This document shows positions 52,450 through 61,498 of a DNA stretch of 64,000 nucleotides, piece by piece. The notes below the pieces were generated by a model. The model worked only from the letters and a program-made list of their open reading frames with translations. It was not told the DNA's origin and searched no databases. The stretch is from Streptomyces sp. TLI_235 (GTDB taxonomy: Bacteria > Actinomycetota > Actinomycetes > Streptomycetales > Streptomycetaceae), in contig NSGV01000003.1 of assembly GCA_002300355.1 (NCBI GenBank), positions 62,001 to 126,000 on the forward strand. The letters run 5' to 3'. The position numbers and the translations under genes were made by a program. Each line of letters begins with the position of its first letter. The first letter of the stretch is position 1.

Positions 52450-54096
52450 TCAGTGCGTCTCGTGCCCCTCGCTTGCCATGACCTCTGCGAGCGAGCGCTC
52501 CACCGTCGCAGTCGGCAGGCAGAAGCGGATCGCCAGGACGTAGATCGCCAGGCTGAAAGCGGCGATGACGGGAAAGGCCAGGGTGAAGCCGAGGACCCCG
52601 CTGCCGCCACCGAACGGCCCGAGGGCGCTCAGCGCGGCCAGGCCCAGCAGCCAGGGCCCGACCCACAGTCCGGCCCGCAGGTCGAGGGCGGGACGGTCGC
52701 CGTGGGCGCCTCGGCCGCGCAGGCTCTGTACGGCGAACAGGACGAGGCCGAGGATGATCGCGACGAAGAGCTTCTGGTTGGTCTTCCAGCCGGTCCAGAA
52801 CACGATCAGGTTCGAGGAGTAGAAGGCCAGGAACGGGATGAGGTCACCGAAGGGGAGCTTGAACGGGCGTGTCTGGTGCGGCACGCGGCGGCGCAGCGCG
52901 GCGACGACCAGCGGACCGGAGCCGAAGGAGAGCACGGTGGCGGAGGTGATGAATCCGACCAGCTGCTGCCAGCCGGGGAAGGGCATGAAGAAGATCAGGC
53001 CGGTGACGAAGGTCAGGATGATGCTGACCCACGGCACCCCGCGAGGGCTGAGGGTGCCCAGCGACTTGGGGGCGTTGCCGTTCTTCGCCATCGCGTAGGA
53101 CAGACGCGAGGTGACGGTGGTGTAGATCAGGCCAGTGTCGGCCGGGGAGATCACCGCGTCCGTGTAGAGGAGGGTGGCGAGCCACGGCAGCCCCAGCAGG
53201 GTGGCGAGGGCGGCGAGCGGGCCGAACGCGTTGGGGAAGTCCAGGCTTGACCAGCCGTGGGAGAGCAGGTCCTCGGGAATGGCGCCGATGAAGGCGATCT
53301 GCAGGCCGACGTAGATCACCATGGTGATGACGATGGAGCCGATGACGGCAATGGGCACGTTGCGGCGCGGGTTCTTGCTCTCGCCCGCGAGGTCGACGCC
53401 CTGGCGGAAGCCGAAGTACGAGAAGACGACGCCGGCGGTCGCGATGGAGGTGACGATCCCAGTCAGGCCGTTGGTGGCGAAGCCGTGGCTGTGGAAGTTC
53501 CCGGGGTGGAAGGCCGTGCCGAGGAGGGCGATGATCACCAGCACGATGATGAGCAGCTTCCACCACACCAGGATGGTGTTGGCCTTCTCGAAGAGCTTGA
53601 CGCCCACCACGTTGATGACGCTGAACAGAGCGAGGAAGGCGACGGCCACGGCGAGTCCGCCGCCGGTCAGTACCGTCACGCCGCCGTCCGAACGGGTCAG
53701 CCAGGGGACGTAGTACGTGGCGTACTGCAGGGCGCCCTCGACCTCGATGGGCGCCACCGATGCTGCCGCGAGCCAGTTGATCCAACCGGTGGTGAAGCTC
53801 GCGAACGAGCCGAACGCCAGGTGCGGGAATCGCACGGCGCCACCGGACATCGGGAGCATCGCACCCAGCTCGGCGTAGGCAAGGCCGATCAGCATGATCA
53901 TGAATCCGCCGAGGATCCAGGCCACGATTGCGGCCGGGCCGGCCTGCCGCGACGTGCTGAGCGCTCCGAAGAGCCAGCCGGATCCGATGATGGAGCCGAC
54001 ACCTGTGAACAGCAGCCCGAGCAGTCCCACGTCTCGGCGGAGGCCTCCTGGGGCGTCCGCCGAGGATGAGTGCTTCTGGGCTTGCGCCAGCGTCAT
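52450..54096 (-). CDS. APC-superfamily amino acid permease (long form)
   Basis: A 548-aa protein with about 13 hydrophobic helices. GLLFTGVGSIIGSGWLFGA is the TM1 substrate site, GQUAD-like VVFSYFGFRQGVDLAGES is in TM6, and SYAMAKNGNAPKSLG is in a cytoplasmic loop. It is distinct from the two other permeases in the window and belongs to another APC subgroup. GAGGGAT precedes the ATG. Strong hairpins lie in its upstream region. Substrate not predictable. Confidence 0.85.
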   Translation of the reverse strand: MTLAQAQKHSSSADAPGGLRRDVGLLGLLFTGVGSIIGSGWLFGALSTSRQAGPAAIVAWILGGFMIMLIGLAYAELGAMLPMSGGAVRFPHLAFGSFASFTTGWINWLAAASVAPIEVEGALQYATYYVPWLTRSDGGVTVLTGGGLAVAVAFLALFSVINVVGVKLFEKANTILVWWKLLIIVLVIIALLGTAFHPGNFHSHGFATNGLTGIVTSIATAGVVFSYFGFRQGVDLAGESKNPRRNVPIAVIGSIVITMVIYVGLQIAFIGAIPEDLLSHGWSSLDFPNAFGPLAALATLLGLPWLATLLYTDAVISPADTGLIYTTVTSRLSYAMAKNGNAPKSLGTLSPRGVPWVSIILTFVTGLIFFMPFPGWQQLVGFITSATVLSFGSGPLVVAALRRRVPHQTRPFKLPFGDLIPFLAFYSSNLIVFWTGWKTNQKLFVAIILGLVLFAVQSLRGRGAHGDRPALDLRAGLWVGPWLLGLAALSALGPFGGGSGVLGFTLAFPVIAAFSLAIYVLAIRFCLPTATVERSLAEVMASEGHETH

Positions 54097-55271
54097 GGTG
54101 ATCCCTCTTCAGTCAAGGGGACGGGGGGAATGCGTACCGTGGGGGCATGCGTTCGGGCCGCGCGGGAGCGCGGCCCGAAAAGGGGTGGAACTGAGAAGTG
54201 CTTCTGTGGCTGCGCGCGAGCGTGCGACACCAGGCCGAGGATGGTGCCAACCGATCGGAGTCCCCGCCACAGGGTCAGAGGTTCCGGCGGAATTCTGCTT
54301 TCCTCGTCGACTCAGGTGTCGCACCTCGCCGCCATATCCACCAGGCGGCCCGGCCGAATTTCACCATCCCTGCCAGGGCAGGTGAGGGAAGGAGAATCCA
54401 GCCTTTCCGATCGCCTTTCGGCGATTTCTTATCCGGCGCTTACCGGCTGCCCCGAGCTTCATGTCCTGGCCGTCCCGTGTCAAGCCGAGGACAGGCGCAT
54501 CTGAGGTTTACTTGAGGCTAGTTGGGCCTGTGGTCCTACCTTTTCGTCCCACGGTCCCGACGGCGGCTCCGCCGGCCCGCTGCGGTCGGCACCGCCACCG
54601 GGTCGAGGGAGACGATGACGTCGCGGGCGCCGCCAGGACGTGAGAAGACCTCACCAAGTGGGCTCCGCATGCCCGTCGCCGCGCACCGCTCATACACATC
54701 CCGCCGACAGCTGCCAGCACCCATCCATGCGGCAGCGCCTCGCCAGAGGTTCCGGAGCCGACGGCCCGCGGAATCGAAGCCGCCTCGGACAAGATGACGG
54801 TCCCTCAGTGGTCGTTCGACCGAGCCGTTCGATAAAGGCCATGGAAACACCTCCCCCCAGGCTTCCAATTATTTCCCATGGCATTTGTGATCGAAATACG
54901 CCCTGCAACGCCAATTCGATATGCCGCGCCAACAAATACCGCCGCAGCTGCGGGCTATGGCGCCAAACTGCACATGCCTGCACGCGGTGATCGCGGCGCC
55001 CTGGCGGTTCCGTTCGGCATTCGCGCTGTGACGCATGCGAGCACGGCCGGCTCACGAATCCGCACCGTTCGCATGCCGCGGCGCCGAGGGCTCCCAGTCC
55101 CCCGGCCGCGCTCTCAATTGGGTCCGCGGGCCCTGTTCCACCCTGGTGGCCTGCCAGTTGACTCTGCATCGTGCTGTGCCCATCGGCCAGTACGGGACGA
55201 TCCGCCGGGCCTGCATCTTCCATGCCGTACAGCGGTGCGCCGCATGCCCGCGCACTGCCGAGGAAAGGCGC
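54097..55271. other. 1.2-kb intergenic region between divergent permease and lectin genes
   Basis: No convincing gene. Short frames such as minus 54690-55289 have low-complexity products and no ribosome site. Seen here: the permease leader hairpin (54152-54179), a small hairpin ATCGCC-TTTC-GGCGAT-like near 54409-54424, and TTGACA on the minus strand at 54476-54484 without a good -10. Part of the stretch (54850-54980) is AT-richer than its surroundings. It should hold the promoters of both flanking genes. Confidence 0.45.
54152..54179 (-). promoter_or_regulatory. 12-bp-stem hairpin in the permease leader
   Basis: TTCGGGCCGCGC (54152-54163) and GCGCGGCCCGAA (54168-54179) pair perfectly around GGGA. 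It lies about 55 nt upstream of the permease start codon on the minus strand. It could act as an attenuator or as a terminator for upstream transcription. There is no T run after it on the minus strand. Confidence 0.45.
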
Positions 55272-58200
55272 ATGTTGAGAAGGACCCATCGCACCGTAGT
55301 CCGTTCAGGCCTGTTCGCCCTCGCCGCAAGCTTCGCCTTCGAAACGTCGGCAGCGGCCTACTCGGACGTCACCAATGCCTCGCAGCAGGTCGTCACGGAC
55401 GGCGGCCGGGTGCCGGGCAAGCCCAGCGGCGGTGGAGGCGCTCAGGTGCGGCTTCACACCATCACGGCAGGTGCGGGCAAGTGCTTGGGCATGGCACCGC
55501 CCGCGCGGCTGGGCGCGCCGCTGGTGTTGTGGGACTGCGGCACGGCAACCGTGCAGACGTTCACCCAGCAGGACAACGGCGACGGCACCTGGTCGTTCTC
55601 TGTACCGGGCAGTACGCCCGGCAGCCGCTTCTGCATGGACTCCATCGCGGGCCGGCACGACAACGGGACTCCCATCGGCTTCTATCCCTGCTCCGGGGCG
55701 AACGACCAGAAGTGGGTGGTGGGGCCCCGAAGCCAGCTGCAAGCTGTGGACAGCCCGGGCAAGTGCGCAGACGAGCGGTTCTCCCGGACCGACAACGGAA
55801 CCGCAATGTGGATGTGGGACTGCGCCAACGACCCCGGCCCGATCCCGGCCGGCGTCGGTCGGCTGCCCGTCCCGGGAGTCGCCACGACGACGGCGCCCAA
55901 GCCCAGCCTGTCCCCCTTGCCGACGCCGAAGCCGTCGGCTTCGGCCACAGCATCGACGGCGGCCACCTCGCCGCCGGCACTCGCGTCCGCGCCGGCGGCA
56001 CCGAACGGGCCGGGAGGACCGCTGCCGGATGCACCCCGGGTTGCTTCGGCGCAGCCCACGCCGATCGGCGCCCAGCCGTCCGGAGCATCGGGTCCCGTGG
56101 TGCCCGCTCTGGTCTCCCTCTGTGTCCTGCTGCTCCTGTGGCGGGTGCTGTCGTGGCGCTCCGCGCTCCCGGCGTGGCTCTCCCGACGGGCGCCCTCTGC
56201 CGGACCACTGCGCTGGCGGACGGACCGCGTGACCTCTGCCACTGGCGAGGTGGAGGAGGGGCGCAGTTCTGCCCTGAGTGGCGCCTCACCGGATCCTGCG
56301 ACCGCACCGGCCGGGGATGCCGTCGCCGCCGAGGAATCGTCCGGGGCAGTCGTGGCACCACTGGCCGCACCGTCCGGACCGGCACCGGGGCCCGGTGCGG
56401 AGCGTGATCGCTGGTCGTGGCTGCTGGATCTCCTCAAGCGCTTCACCGCGCGTCGCTCGGCCGTGGCCGGGCCCGACAGCTCCTCGGCCGAGCCGGCCAA
56501 GGAGGCTGATGAGGTCGAGGAGGCCGAGCCGGCAGAGGAGTCGGCCGGCGACGTGGCGGGAGCCACCGGTACCGACGAAAGGATCACGCCGCCCACGGGC
56601 CCGGGCACAAGCACCACGCAGGTCCGGCCCGAAGGGTCCACGATCTCGGCCGGGGTGGTGTTCGATGCTCCCGACGACGCCCTGGACGTCGCCGCGATCG
56701 CCCCCTGGTGGCAGCCGGACCCGGACCTGTTCGCAGTCTTCGTCCGCTATGACGGACTGGCCTCGGCCTTCCGCATCGGTGCGCGTGTCCTGTCGCCTCT
56801 TCGACTCGGAGAGTTGGTGCGAAGCCAGCAGGACTGGCAGGCCCGTCCCATCGTCCTGGTCGCCCAGGGCCGAATCGGCGGGTGGGCCGTGCAACTGATC
56901 GCGGACCAGCTGCAGGTGCCGGTTGTCTCGGGGGATCAGCGCGGCTGGTGGGCCATGCTTCCGCAGCGGCCCGACCGGGGTTGGCTACCGGTGGTGAGGT
57001 TGGCCGGGTCCTGGCCGTTCTCGGAGGCGGACAAGGCCAGGCTTCAGCTCCCGGCGGAGAGCGGCACAACGGCGCAGCCGGTCCGTACGACGGTGCAGGC
57101 CATCGCGATCGACGGGCGCGGGCTCGCCCTCCTCGAGCCGGACCAGCCCGGTGCGCAGGAGCTGCTGGCGGGCTTCGATGCCTGGCGGGGCACATCCCTG
57201 CCGGGGCGGTTCGGCGTCGCTGTGCAACGGTCCACCCGCGAACCCGGCTGCCCGTACGTCGTCGGCGACAAGCCTCGCACAGTGTGGGAGATGGCCTGCG
57301 AGCTGTGGAGGTTGCGCGAGCAGTGGCAGGGCAGCGAGGGTCTGGTGCTGTTCACCGACACTGCGGGACCCGACCAGGACGCCGAACGGGGTTTGCTGTC
57401 CGCCTATCTGCAGATTCCCGTGGTGGACACCGGCCATGCCGGCGACGAGAGCACGACGCGTCCGGTGTCCGGGATCGACGGGACCGTCGTCGTGGCGGCC
57501 GAAGGCAGTGCCGTGCAGTCCACGGAGCAGGAGGCGGTACCTCAGCCGGATGCCACGGAGCCGCCGAAGCTCCCCGAGCCCGCCGCCCTCGTGGAATCCG
57601 CCCCTGCCCCGGACACCGCCGACGGAGAGGAGGCGCTCACGGCTGCTCTGCTGGCACCACCGTCGCTGCGACCGGACCACTCCAGCACGTTCCAGGAACG
57701 TTCGTTGCTGCGGGAGGCACTGCTGCGGCGCTATGACGTGCACGCCCGCGCGATCGCTCAGACCCTGGCCACCAATCCGGGGCTTCGCGGAGCACTCCCC
57801 GAGCCCGCCGACGGTTCCGACATGGGCGATCTGGTCGCCGTCCGGGCCCTGGTGTGCGGCGATCTGCCGACAGAACCGGACGGAAGGCGGTCACCGCGCG
57901 TGGATGCGGTGTGGGCCGCGTGCGTGTCGTCCGGGCTGCGCCGACTGCCGTCCTATCGGGGGCCGGTCCATTGCCAGGGCCTGCCGGTGAACTGGGAGTT
58001 GGAACAGCTGGCGCCCGGCCGGGTCCTGCATTCCCCCCAGGTTCTGCGGGCTTCTCAGCGGCCACCGCTGGCAACCAACGGGATCGTCACCGCGATGTGG
58101 TCGACGGGCGGACGGCGAGCCGGTGTGTTGGCCGTCTCCGGAGCGGCCGAGGAGGTCATCCTCCCCGGCAACAGCCTGTTCCGCGTGCTGGGAACGGTGA

Positions 58201-58367
58201 AGCGGGCAGGCGGAGAGACGGTGCTGATGCGGGAGCTGCCGGCCTCGGAGCGCCCACGGCAGGAGCAGGGCGACGCGGGTGCCGTTCTCAACAAGGAGGA
58301 CCTGACCATTCGGGCACTGCTGCTCGCCTGGCTGGGTCCCGGCGCCCCCGTCTCGGGACTGTCCTGA
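55272..58367 (+). CDS. Ricin-lectin, single-TM protein with ADP-ribosyltransferase-like C-terminus
   Basis: ATG 55272 has AGGAAAGG upstream. In the 1031-aa protein, a Sec signal (1-31) is followed by a ricin-type lectin domain (about 55-165: GKCLGMAPPARLGAPLVLWDC, given as GKCLGMAPPARLGAP; DQKWVV; MWMWDC), a Pro/Ala linker, a TM helix at about 275-295 and acidic low-complexity sequence. A cytoplasmic domain (470-600) and a C-terminal domain (about 810-1000) follow. The last has YRG (895-897), a middle strand with S, and AAEEVILPGNSLFRVLG (Glu960/961), like the R-S-E layout of ADP-ribosyltransferases. Enzymatic activity is not certain. Confidence 0.6.
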   Translation: MLRRTHRTVVRSGLFALAASFAFETSAAAYSDVTNASQQVVTDGGRVPGKPSGGGGAQVRLHTITAGAGKCLGMAPPARLGAPLVLWDCGTATVQTFTQQDNGDGTWSFSVPGSTPGSRFCMDSIAGRHDNGTPIGFYPCSGANDQKWVVGPRSQLQAVDSPGKCADERFSRTDNGTAMWMWDCANDPGPIPAGVGRLPVPGVATTTAPKPSLSPLPTPKPSASATASTAATSPPALASAPAAPNGPGGPLPDAPRVASAQPTPIGAQPSGASGPVVPALVSLCVLLLLWRVLSWRSALPAWLSRRAPSAGPLRWRTDRVTSATGEVEEGRSSALSGASPDPATAPAGDAVAAEESSGAVVAPLAAPSGPAPGPGAERDRWSWLLDLLKRFTARRSAVAGPDSSSAEPAKEADEVEEAEPAEESAGDVAGATGTDERITPPTGPGTSTTQVRPEGSTISAGVVFDAPDDALDVAAIAPWWQPDPDLFAVFVRYDGLASAFRIGARVLSPLRLGELVRSQQDWQARPIVLVAQGRIGGWAVQLIADQLQVPVVSGDQRGWWAMLPQRPDRGWLPVVRLAGSWPFSEADKARLQLPAESGTTAQPVRTTVQAIAIDGRGLALLEPDQPGAQELLAGFDAWRGTSLPGRFGVAVQRSTREPGCPYVVGDKPRTVWEMACELWRLREQWQGSEGLVLFTDTAGPDQDAERGLLSAYLQIPVVDTGHAGDESTTRPVSGIDGTVVVAAEGSAVQSTEQEAVPQPDATEPPKLPEPAALVESAPAPDTADGEEALTAALLAPPSLRPDHSSTFQERSLLREALLRRYDVHARAIAQTLATNPGLRGALPEPADGSDMGDLVAVRALVCGDLPTEPDGRRSPRVDAVWAACVSSGLRRLPSYRGPVHCQGLPVNWELEQLAPGRVLHSPQVLRASQRPPLATNGIVTAMWSTGGRRAGVLAVSGAAEEVILPGNSLFRVLGTVKRAGGETVLMRELPASERPRQEQGDAGAVLNKEDLTIRALLLAWLGPGAPVSGLS

Positions 58368-58371
58368 GTGA

Positions 58372-58411
58372 GCGGCGGGGGTGCGGCGACGCCGGTCGCA
58401 CCCCCCGCCGC
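58372..58411 (+). terminator. GC-rich hairpin after the ricin-lectin gene
   Basis: GCGGCGGGGGTGCG pairs with CGCACCCCCCGCCGC with a single bulged base and a loop of about 10 nt, starting 5 nt after the stop codon. It separates the lectin gene from the ECF sigma gene downstream. Confidence 0.65.
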
Positions 58412-58604
58412 ATTCAGTGTCGGACGCCTGCGTCTCCGGCCGACCACACAGAATCCCGGAGAACCTTCGGATCGACACCCCGCGGGATCCACGGGGATTT
58501 CCGCCCGCACACTTGGCCAGAAGTTTGACAGCTGAATCTTGCACGGCCGTCGAACGATCGACAGCGAGATTCCGGTAGTCGATTCGTCATTTCCTGGAAA
58601 GAAT

Positions 58605-59183
58605 TTGACACAGCACAATCGAGCAGACGACTCGTTCCTCAGCAGCCTGTACACCACCCACCACCGGCCACTGTTGCGCTACGTGATGAGGATCGGCGGA
58701 ACCGATCTCCAGGCCGCGGAGGATCTCGTACAGGAAACGTTCCTCCGGGCTTGGCAGCATGCCGCCGGCCTGCGGGAATCCACTGATCGGATCAGACCAT
58801 GGCTGCTCAGGGTGGCTCGCAATCTGGTCATCGACGCGAATCGGGCACGCCGCGCCCGCCCGTCCGAAACGGAATATCACCCCTGCGACATGACCGCCAC
58901 CGTCCCGGACTGTGCGGAACAGGTTGTCGACGCGCGCTCCGCCGTCTTCGCGTTGACCCAACTATCGGCCACGCACCGCGAAGTAGTAGTGCGTCTGCAC
59001 TGTCTGGACATGTCCATCGCGGACACCGCCCACACCATCGGCATACCGAAGGGGACGGTGAAATCACGCAACCACTACGCGCTCAGGGAACTTCGCCGTG
59101 CCCTGGTGCGCCACGGCGCCGGCAGCATCTCCGTCACCGAAACTGGCTCGAGGATGCTTCCCGGCTGTCGACCCGGTAGGTGA
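58605..59183 (+). CDS. ECF (sigma-70 region 2/4) sigma factor
   Basis: No ATG with a ribosome site is present; TTG 58605 (LTQHNRADDSFLSSLY) has GGAAAG 5 nt upstream and gives 192 aa. A TTG at 58539 is the alternative. Region 2 has LYTTHHRPLLRYVMRIGG, AEDLVQETFLRAW and RPWLLRVARNLVIDANRARR. Region 4 has ALTQLSATHREVVVRLHCL and IGIPKGTVKSRNHYALREL. It is related to the ECF factor at 18.9 kb. Its last 50 bp overlap the 3' end of a convergent regulator gene. Confidence 0.85.
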   Translation: MTQHNRADDSFLSSLYTTHHRPLLRYVMRIGGTDLQAAEDLVQETFLRAWQHAAGLRESTDRIRPWLLRVARNLVIDANRARRARPSETEYHPCDMTATVPDCAEQVVDARSAVFALTQLSATHREVVVRLHCLDMSIADTAHTIGIPKGTVKSRNHYALRELRRALVRHGAGSISVTETGSRMLPGCRPGR

Positions 59184-59922
59184 CGATCCCTCGCCACTGG
59201 TCGACGACCAGGGACAGGCCGTAGGCGTCGAACACCGGAAGCAGGCGGTGGACACGGGCTCTCAACGCCCGGAGAGTCAGAGGCTCCCGGGCCGTACCGA
59301 GCAGTTGCTTCAGGTAGTGGCAGCAGATGGGTGTGTGGGCCCGGGCTATGAGGTCGAACAGCAGACGCTGGCTCGGAGAGGACCCGCCGCGCCAGCGGGG
59401 CCCGGGCTCCTCCACCACAGCCGGGCAGCGCCGAAGGTCCGCCTTGATCCGGGCCGCCAGCTCCGCTGGCGGAGCACCCGGATCCACAACGTCGAATGCC
59501 CCTGCACGGAAGGCCTCCAGGGTCTCCTGCCCTGAGGGACGCAGGAGCACCTCCTGGCCCTGGAGATTGATCAGCATGCTCTGCCCTTCGTGGCGCAGCA
59601 CGACGACAGGAGCGATCAGTGCTGCGGCTTGGACGAAGTCGGCCAGCCGTTGGCCGACCACCGAGGGGTGCAGATCCAGCAGGATCATCGGCGGCCGGGA
59701 GTCGAGCAGTACCCGGCACGCCTTGTTGCTCCCCCAGGGCAGGGCCTTGACCACGGGTATCCCAGCTTGTTGGAGCCTCGCCGGCAGGTCACCGCCGTAT
59801 CCGCCGACGACCGTCACCAGGGCCGGCCGCGGGGCACTGGGTGCTGCTCCGGCAGGCGGGGCAACCGGTTTTCCCGGCCGAAGGATCGGCTGCTGTCTGG
59901 GCCCCGTCGCAAGTTCGATCAT
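59134..59922 (-). CDS. Orphan response-regulator-like protein with winged helix
   Basis: ATG 59922 (MIELATGPRQQPILRPG) is used because AGGAGG lies 7 nt upstream; an ATG three codons earlier abuts that site. The 262-aa protein has a receiver-like fold (LVTVVGGYGGDLPARLQQAG, PPMILLDLHPSVVG, AGAFDVVDPG) and a C-terminal domain (RLLFDLIARAHTPICCHYL, LRALRARVHRLLPVFDAYG, QWRGIVTYRV) with the pattern of an OmpR-type winged helix. The receiver keeps LLDLH, but acidic pocket residues are few. No kinase gene adjoins it. Confidence 0.6.
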   Translation of the reverse strand: MIELATGPRQQPILRPGKPVAPPAGAAPSAPRPALVTVVGGYGGDLPARLQQAGIPVVKALPWGSNKACRVLLDSRPPMILLDLHPSVVGQRLADFVQAAALIAPVVVLRHEGQSMLINLQGQEVLLRPSGQETLEAFRAGAFDVVDPGAPPAELAARIKADLRRCPAVVEEPGPRWRGGSSPSQRLLFDLIARAHTPICCHYLKQLLGTAREPLTLRALRARVHRLLPVFDAYGLSLVVDQWRGIVTYRVDSREASSSQFR

Positions 59923-60083
59923 CGCGCACATCCTCCTGTCGCCCGCCGGCCTGGTCGGGCGTGCGATCCGACCAGGCCGGGCTTGAGTCTTGGGCCCCCC
60001 GACTGCCACGAAGATGCGGCGTCCGCGGGGCCGAGACATCCGCCGGGCGACCAGTCTTTGGCGCCGCTTCCTGCGCGGCAGGC

Positions 60084-60782
60084 TCAGCCGGAGTCGACCT
60101 CGGCTCCCAGCCACAGCGCCACTGCTGCTGCCCGGCTGCGAACCTGGAGCTTGGCGTAGATCCGGTTCACATGGTTCTTGACCGTCTTCTCGCTCAGGAA
60201 GAGTGTCTTGGCGATCTCGGGATTGCTGCGGCCCCGGGCGATGTGGTCCATGATCTCGAGCTCCCGCCGGGAGAGCTCGCCGACCCGGCCGCTACGCGGC
60301 GGTCCGGGGCGCACGGCCCTTGTCGAGCGGAGCTTCTCCGCCAGGGCGGTCACCGCCCCCGGGGACAGGTGGGCACGCCCCTGTGCCGTGGCCATGACGG
60401 CCGTCATCAGTTCCGCCGCAGAGAACTGACGGTGAACCAGATATCCGGTGGCGCCGACCCTCAGGGCCTGGTCGACGTCGAACGCGACATCGCGGCCTGC
60501 CAGTACCAGGACCTTGCAGATCCTGGACAGTTCCGCGAGGACGTGCAGGCCCTCGAACAGCGGCAGGCCGAGGTCCAGCAGGGCAACGTCCGGCGAGTAC
60601 AGGCGAGCCAGTTCCAGCGCGTGGCCGCGGTCTCCGGCCTCCCCGACGACGAGGGCCCGACCGTCGCCGTGCAGCAGGCTCACCAGCCCCCTGCGGATCA
60701 CCAGGTCGTCGTCAACCACGAGAACCCGTATCTGCCCCTCCTTCCGATCAGCCGAAGTCACATCGATCTCAAGTCGCCCCAT
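60084..60782 (-). CDS. NarL/FixJ-type response regulator
   Basis: ATG 60782 (MGRLEIDVTSADRKEG) has GAGGAAG 7 nt upstream. The 232-aa protein has a receiver with VLVVDDDLVIRRGLV and DVALLDLGLPLFEGL (phospho-acceptor Asp), KVLVLAG, and a LuxR-type HTH: LSRRELEIMDHIARGRSN, EIAKTLFLSEKTVKNHVNRI. Probably phosphorylated by a kinase outside the window; the CvnA-like protein is 8 kb away. The target is unknown, but the divergent WXG-like gene is one candidate. Confidence 0.85.
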   Translation of the reverse strand: MGRLEIDVTSADRKEGQIRVLVVDDDLVIRRGLVSLLHGDGRALVVGEAGDRGHALELARLYSPDVALLDLGLPLFEGLHVLAELSRICKVLVLAGRDVAFDVDQALRVGATGYLVHRQFSAAELMTAVMATAQGRAHLSPGAVTALAEKLRSTRAVRPGPPRSGRVGELSRRELEIMDHIARGRSNPEIAKTLFLSEKTVKNHVNRIYAKLQVRSRAAAVALWLGAEVDSG

Positions 60783-61142
60783 GCCGGCTTCCTCTGGCAT
60801 ACCGAACAGCGGCCCGCCCAGGCCTCGCCTGTCGAGTTCAGCGTGGCCTGGTTCAGGCGGCGAATGATCCGCCATCCGGCCTGATTTCATGCCCCGCCAG
60901 GTCCGCTCATCGGACCGTCCCCGCCTTTTCGATGATCGACTCTTGGGCATCACGACACCAAATGTCAAGCGAGGAATTGCGGCAGACAAAGGAGTCTCCA
61001 CGACATTGGGTCGGGCCCAAAAATAATGGGCCCGGGTGGGCCTCTCGGCCTCCCCGGGCGGTCGGTACCGTCTGCTCCGGCCTGCACTTCCGCCGGAAGT
61101 CGAACCCATAAAACGATACTCACCAGTAATTTGGAGAACAAG
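60783..61142. other. Intergenic region between response regulator and WXG-like gene
   Basis: 360 bp between divergent genes. A hairpin CGGGCCC-N9-GGGCCCG (61012-61034) has an A-rich loop. TTGACA on the minus strand (60963-60968) lies 180 nt upstream of the response regulator, with only a weak -10 (AAGAGT) at 18 bp. No gene is supported; the long minus-strand frame through here lacks a start with a ribosome site. Confidence 0.4.
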
Positions 61143-61478
61143 GTGACGGACCACACTTTGATCGACCCGGACCGCATAGAAAATCTCGCCGAGGAGTTCC
61201 GCGCGGCCGGCCGGAATTTGTCCGCCTGCATCGACAGATATTCGCAGGGATGTCCCGATCCTGAGAACAGCTACGGTTCGCTGCCGGCGGGCGAGGAGGC
61301 GGCCGCAGAGCACGGCGCGAGCACTCAGGACCTGCTTGCCATGCTCCAAGGTGTCCGGGCCAGGTACGACGAGTACGCGGACAGCCTGGCTGCCTCTGCA
61401 GCCCTGTACAGGGCTGCAGAGGCGAGGGACCGCGCCGCCGTTGCGCGGCTGCGCCGAGAGGTGCAGGACCAGCCGTAG
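61143..61478 (+). CDS. WXG-like helical protein
   Basis: GTG 61143 (VTDHTLIDPDRIENLAEEF) has GGAG about 8 nt upstream. The 111-aa protein has two amphipathic helices separated by a Gly/Pro-rich turn (CPDPENSYGSLPAG), close to the WXG100 layout but without W-x-G. It lies between the response regulator and the EccA-like gene, which supports a T7SS link. A 32-bp perfect palindrome lies in its 3' part (61392-61423). Its end is 20 bp from the convergent EccA-like stop. Confidence 0.55.
   Translation: MTDHTLIDPDRIENLAEEFRAAGRNLSACIDRYSQGCPDPENSYGSLPAGEEAAAEHGASTQDLLAMLQGVRARYDEYADSLAASAALYRAAEARDRAAVARLRREVQDQP
61392..61423. terminator. 32-bp perfect palindrome inside coding DNA, possible bidirectional terminator
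   Basis: GCCTCTGCAGCCCTG and CAGGGCTGCAGAGGC are perfect 15-bp arms around TA, the centre falling at 61407-61408. It codes ASAALYRAAEA in the WXG-like protein. It lies 56 bp before that gene's stop and just past the end of the convergent EccA-like gene, a position where a terminator for the latter is expected. Confidence 0.5.
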
Positions 61479-61498
61479 CCGTCCGGTCGGGCAATCGG

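Noticed and set aside
52133..52666. 177-codon minus-strand frame spanning the kinase and permease ends
   Set aside because: Crosses two well-supported genes in another frame; Arg-rich shadow.
54690..55289. 199-codon minus-strand frame in the 1.2-kb gap
   Set aside because: Low-complexity product, no ribosome site, and it overlaps the start of the lectin gene.
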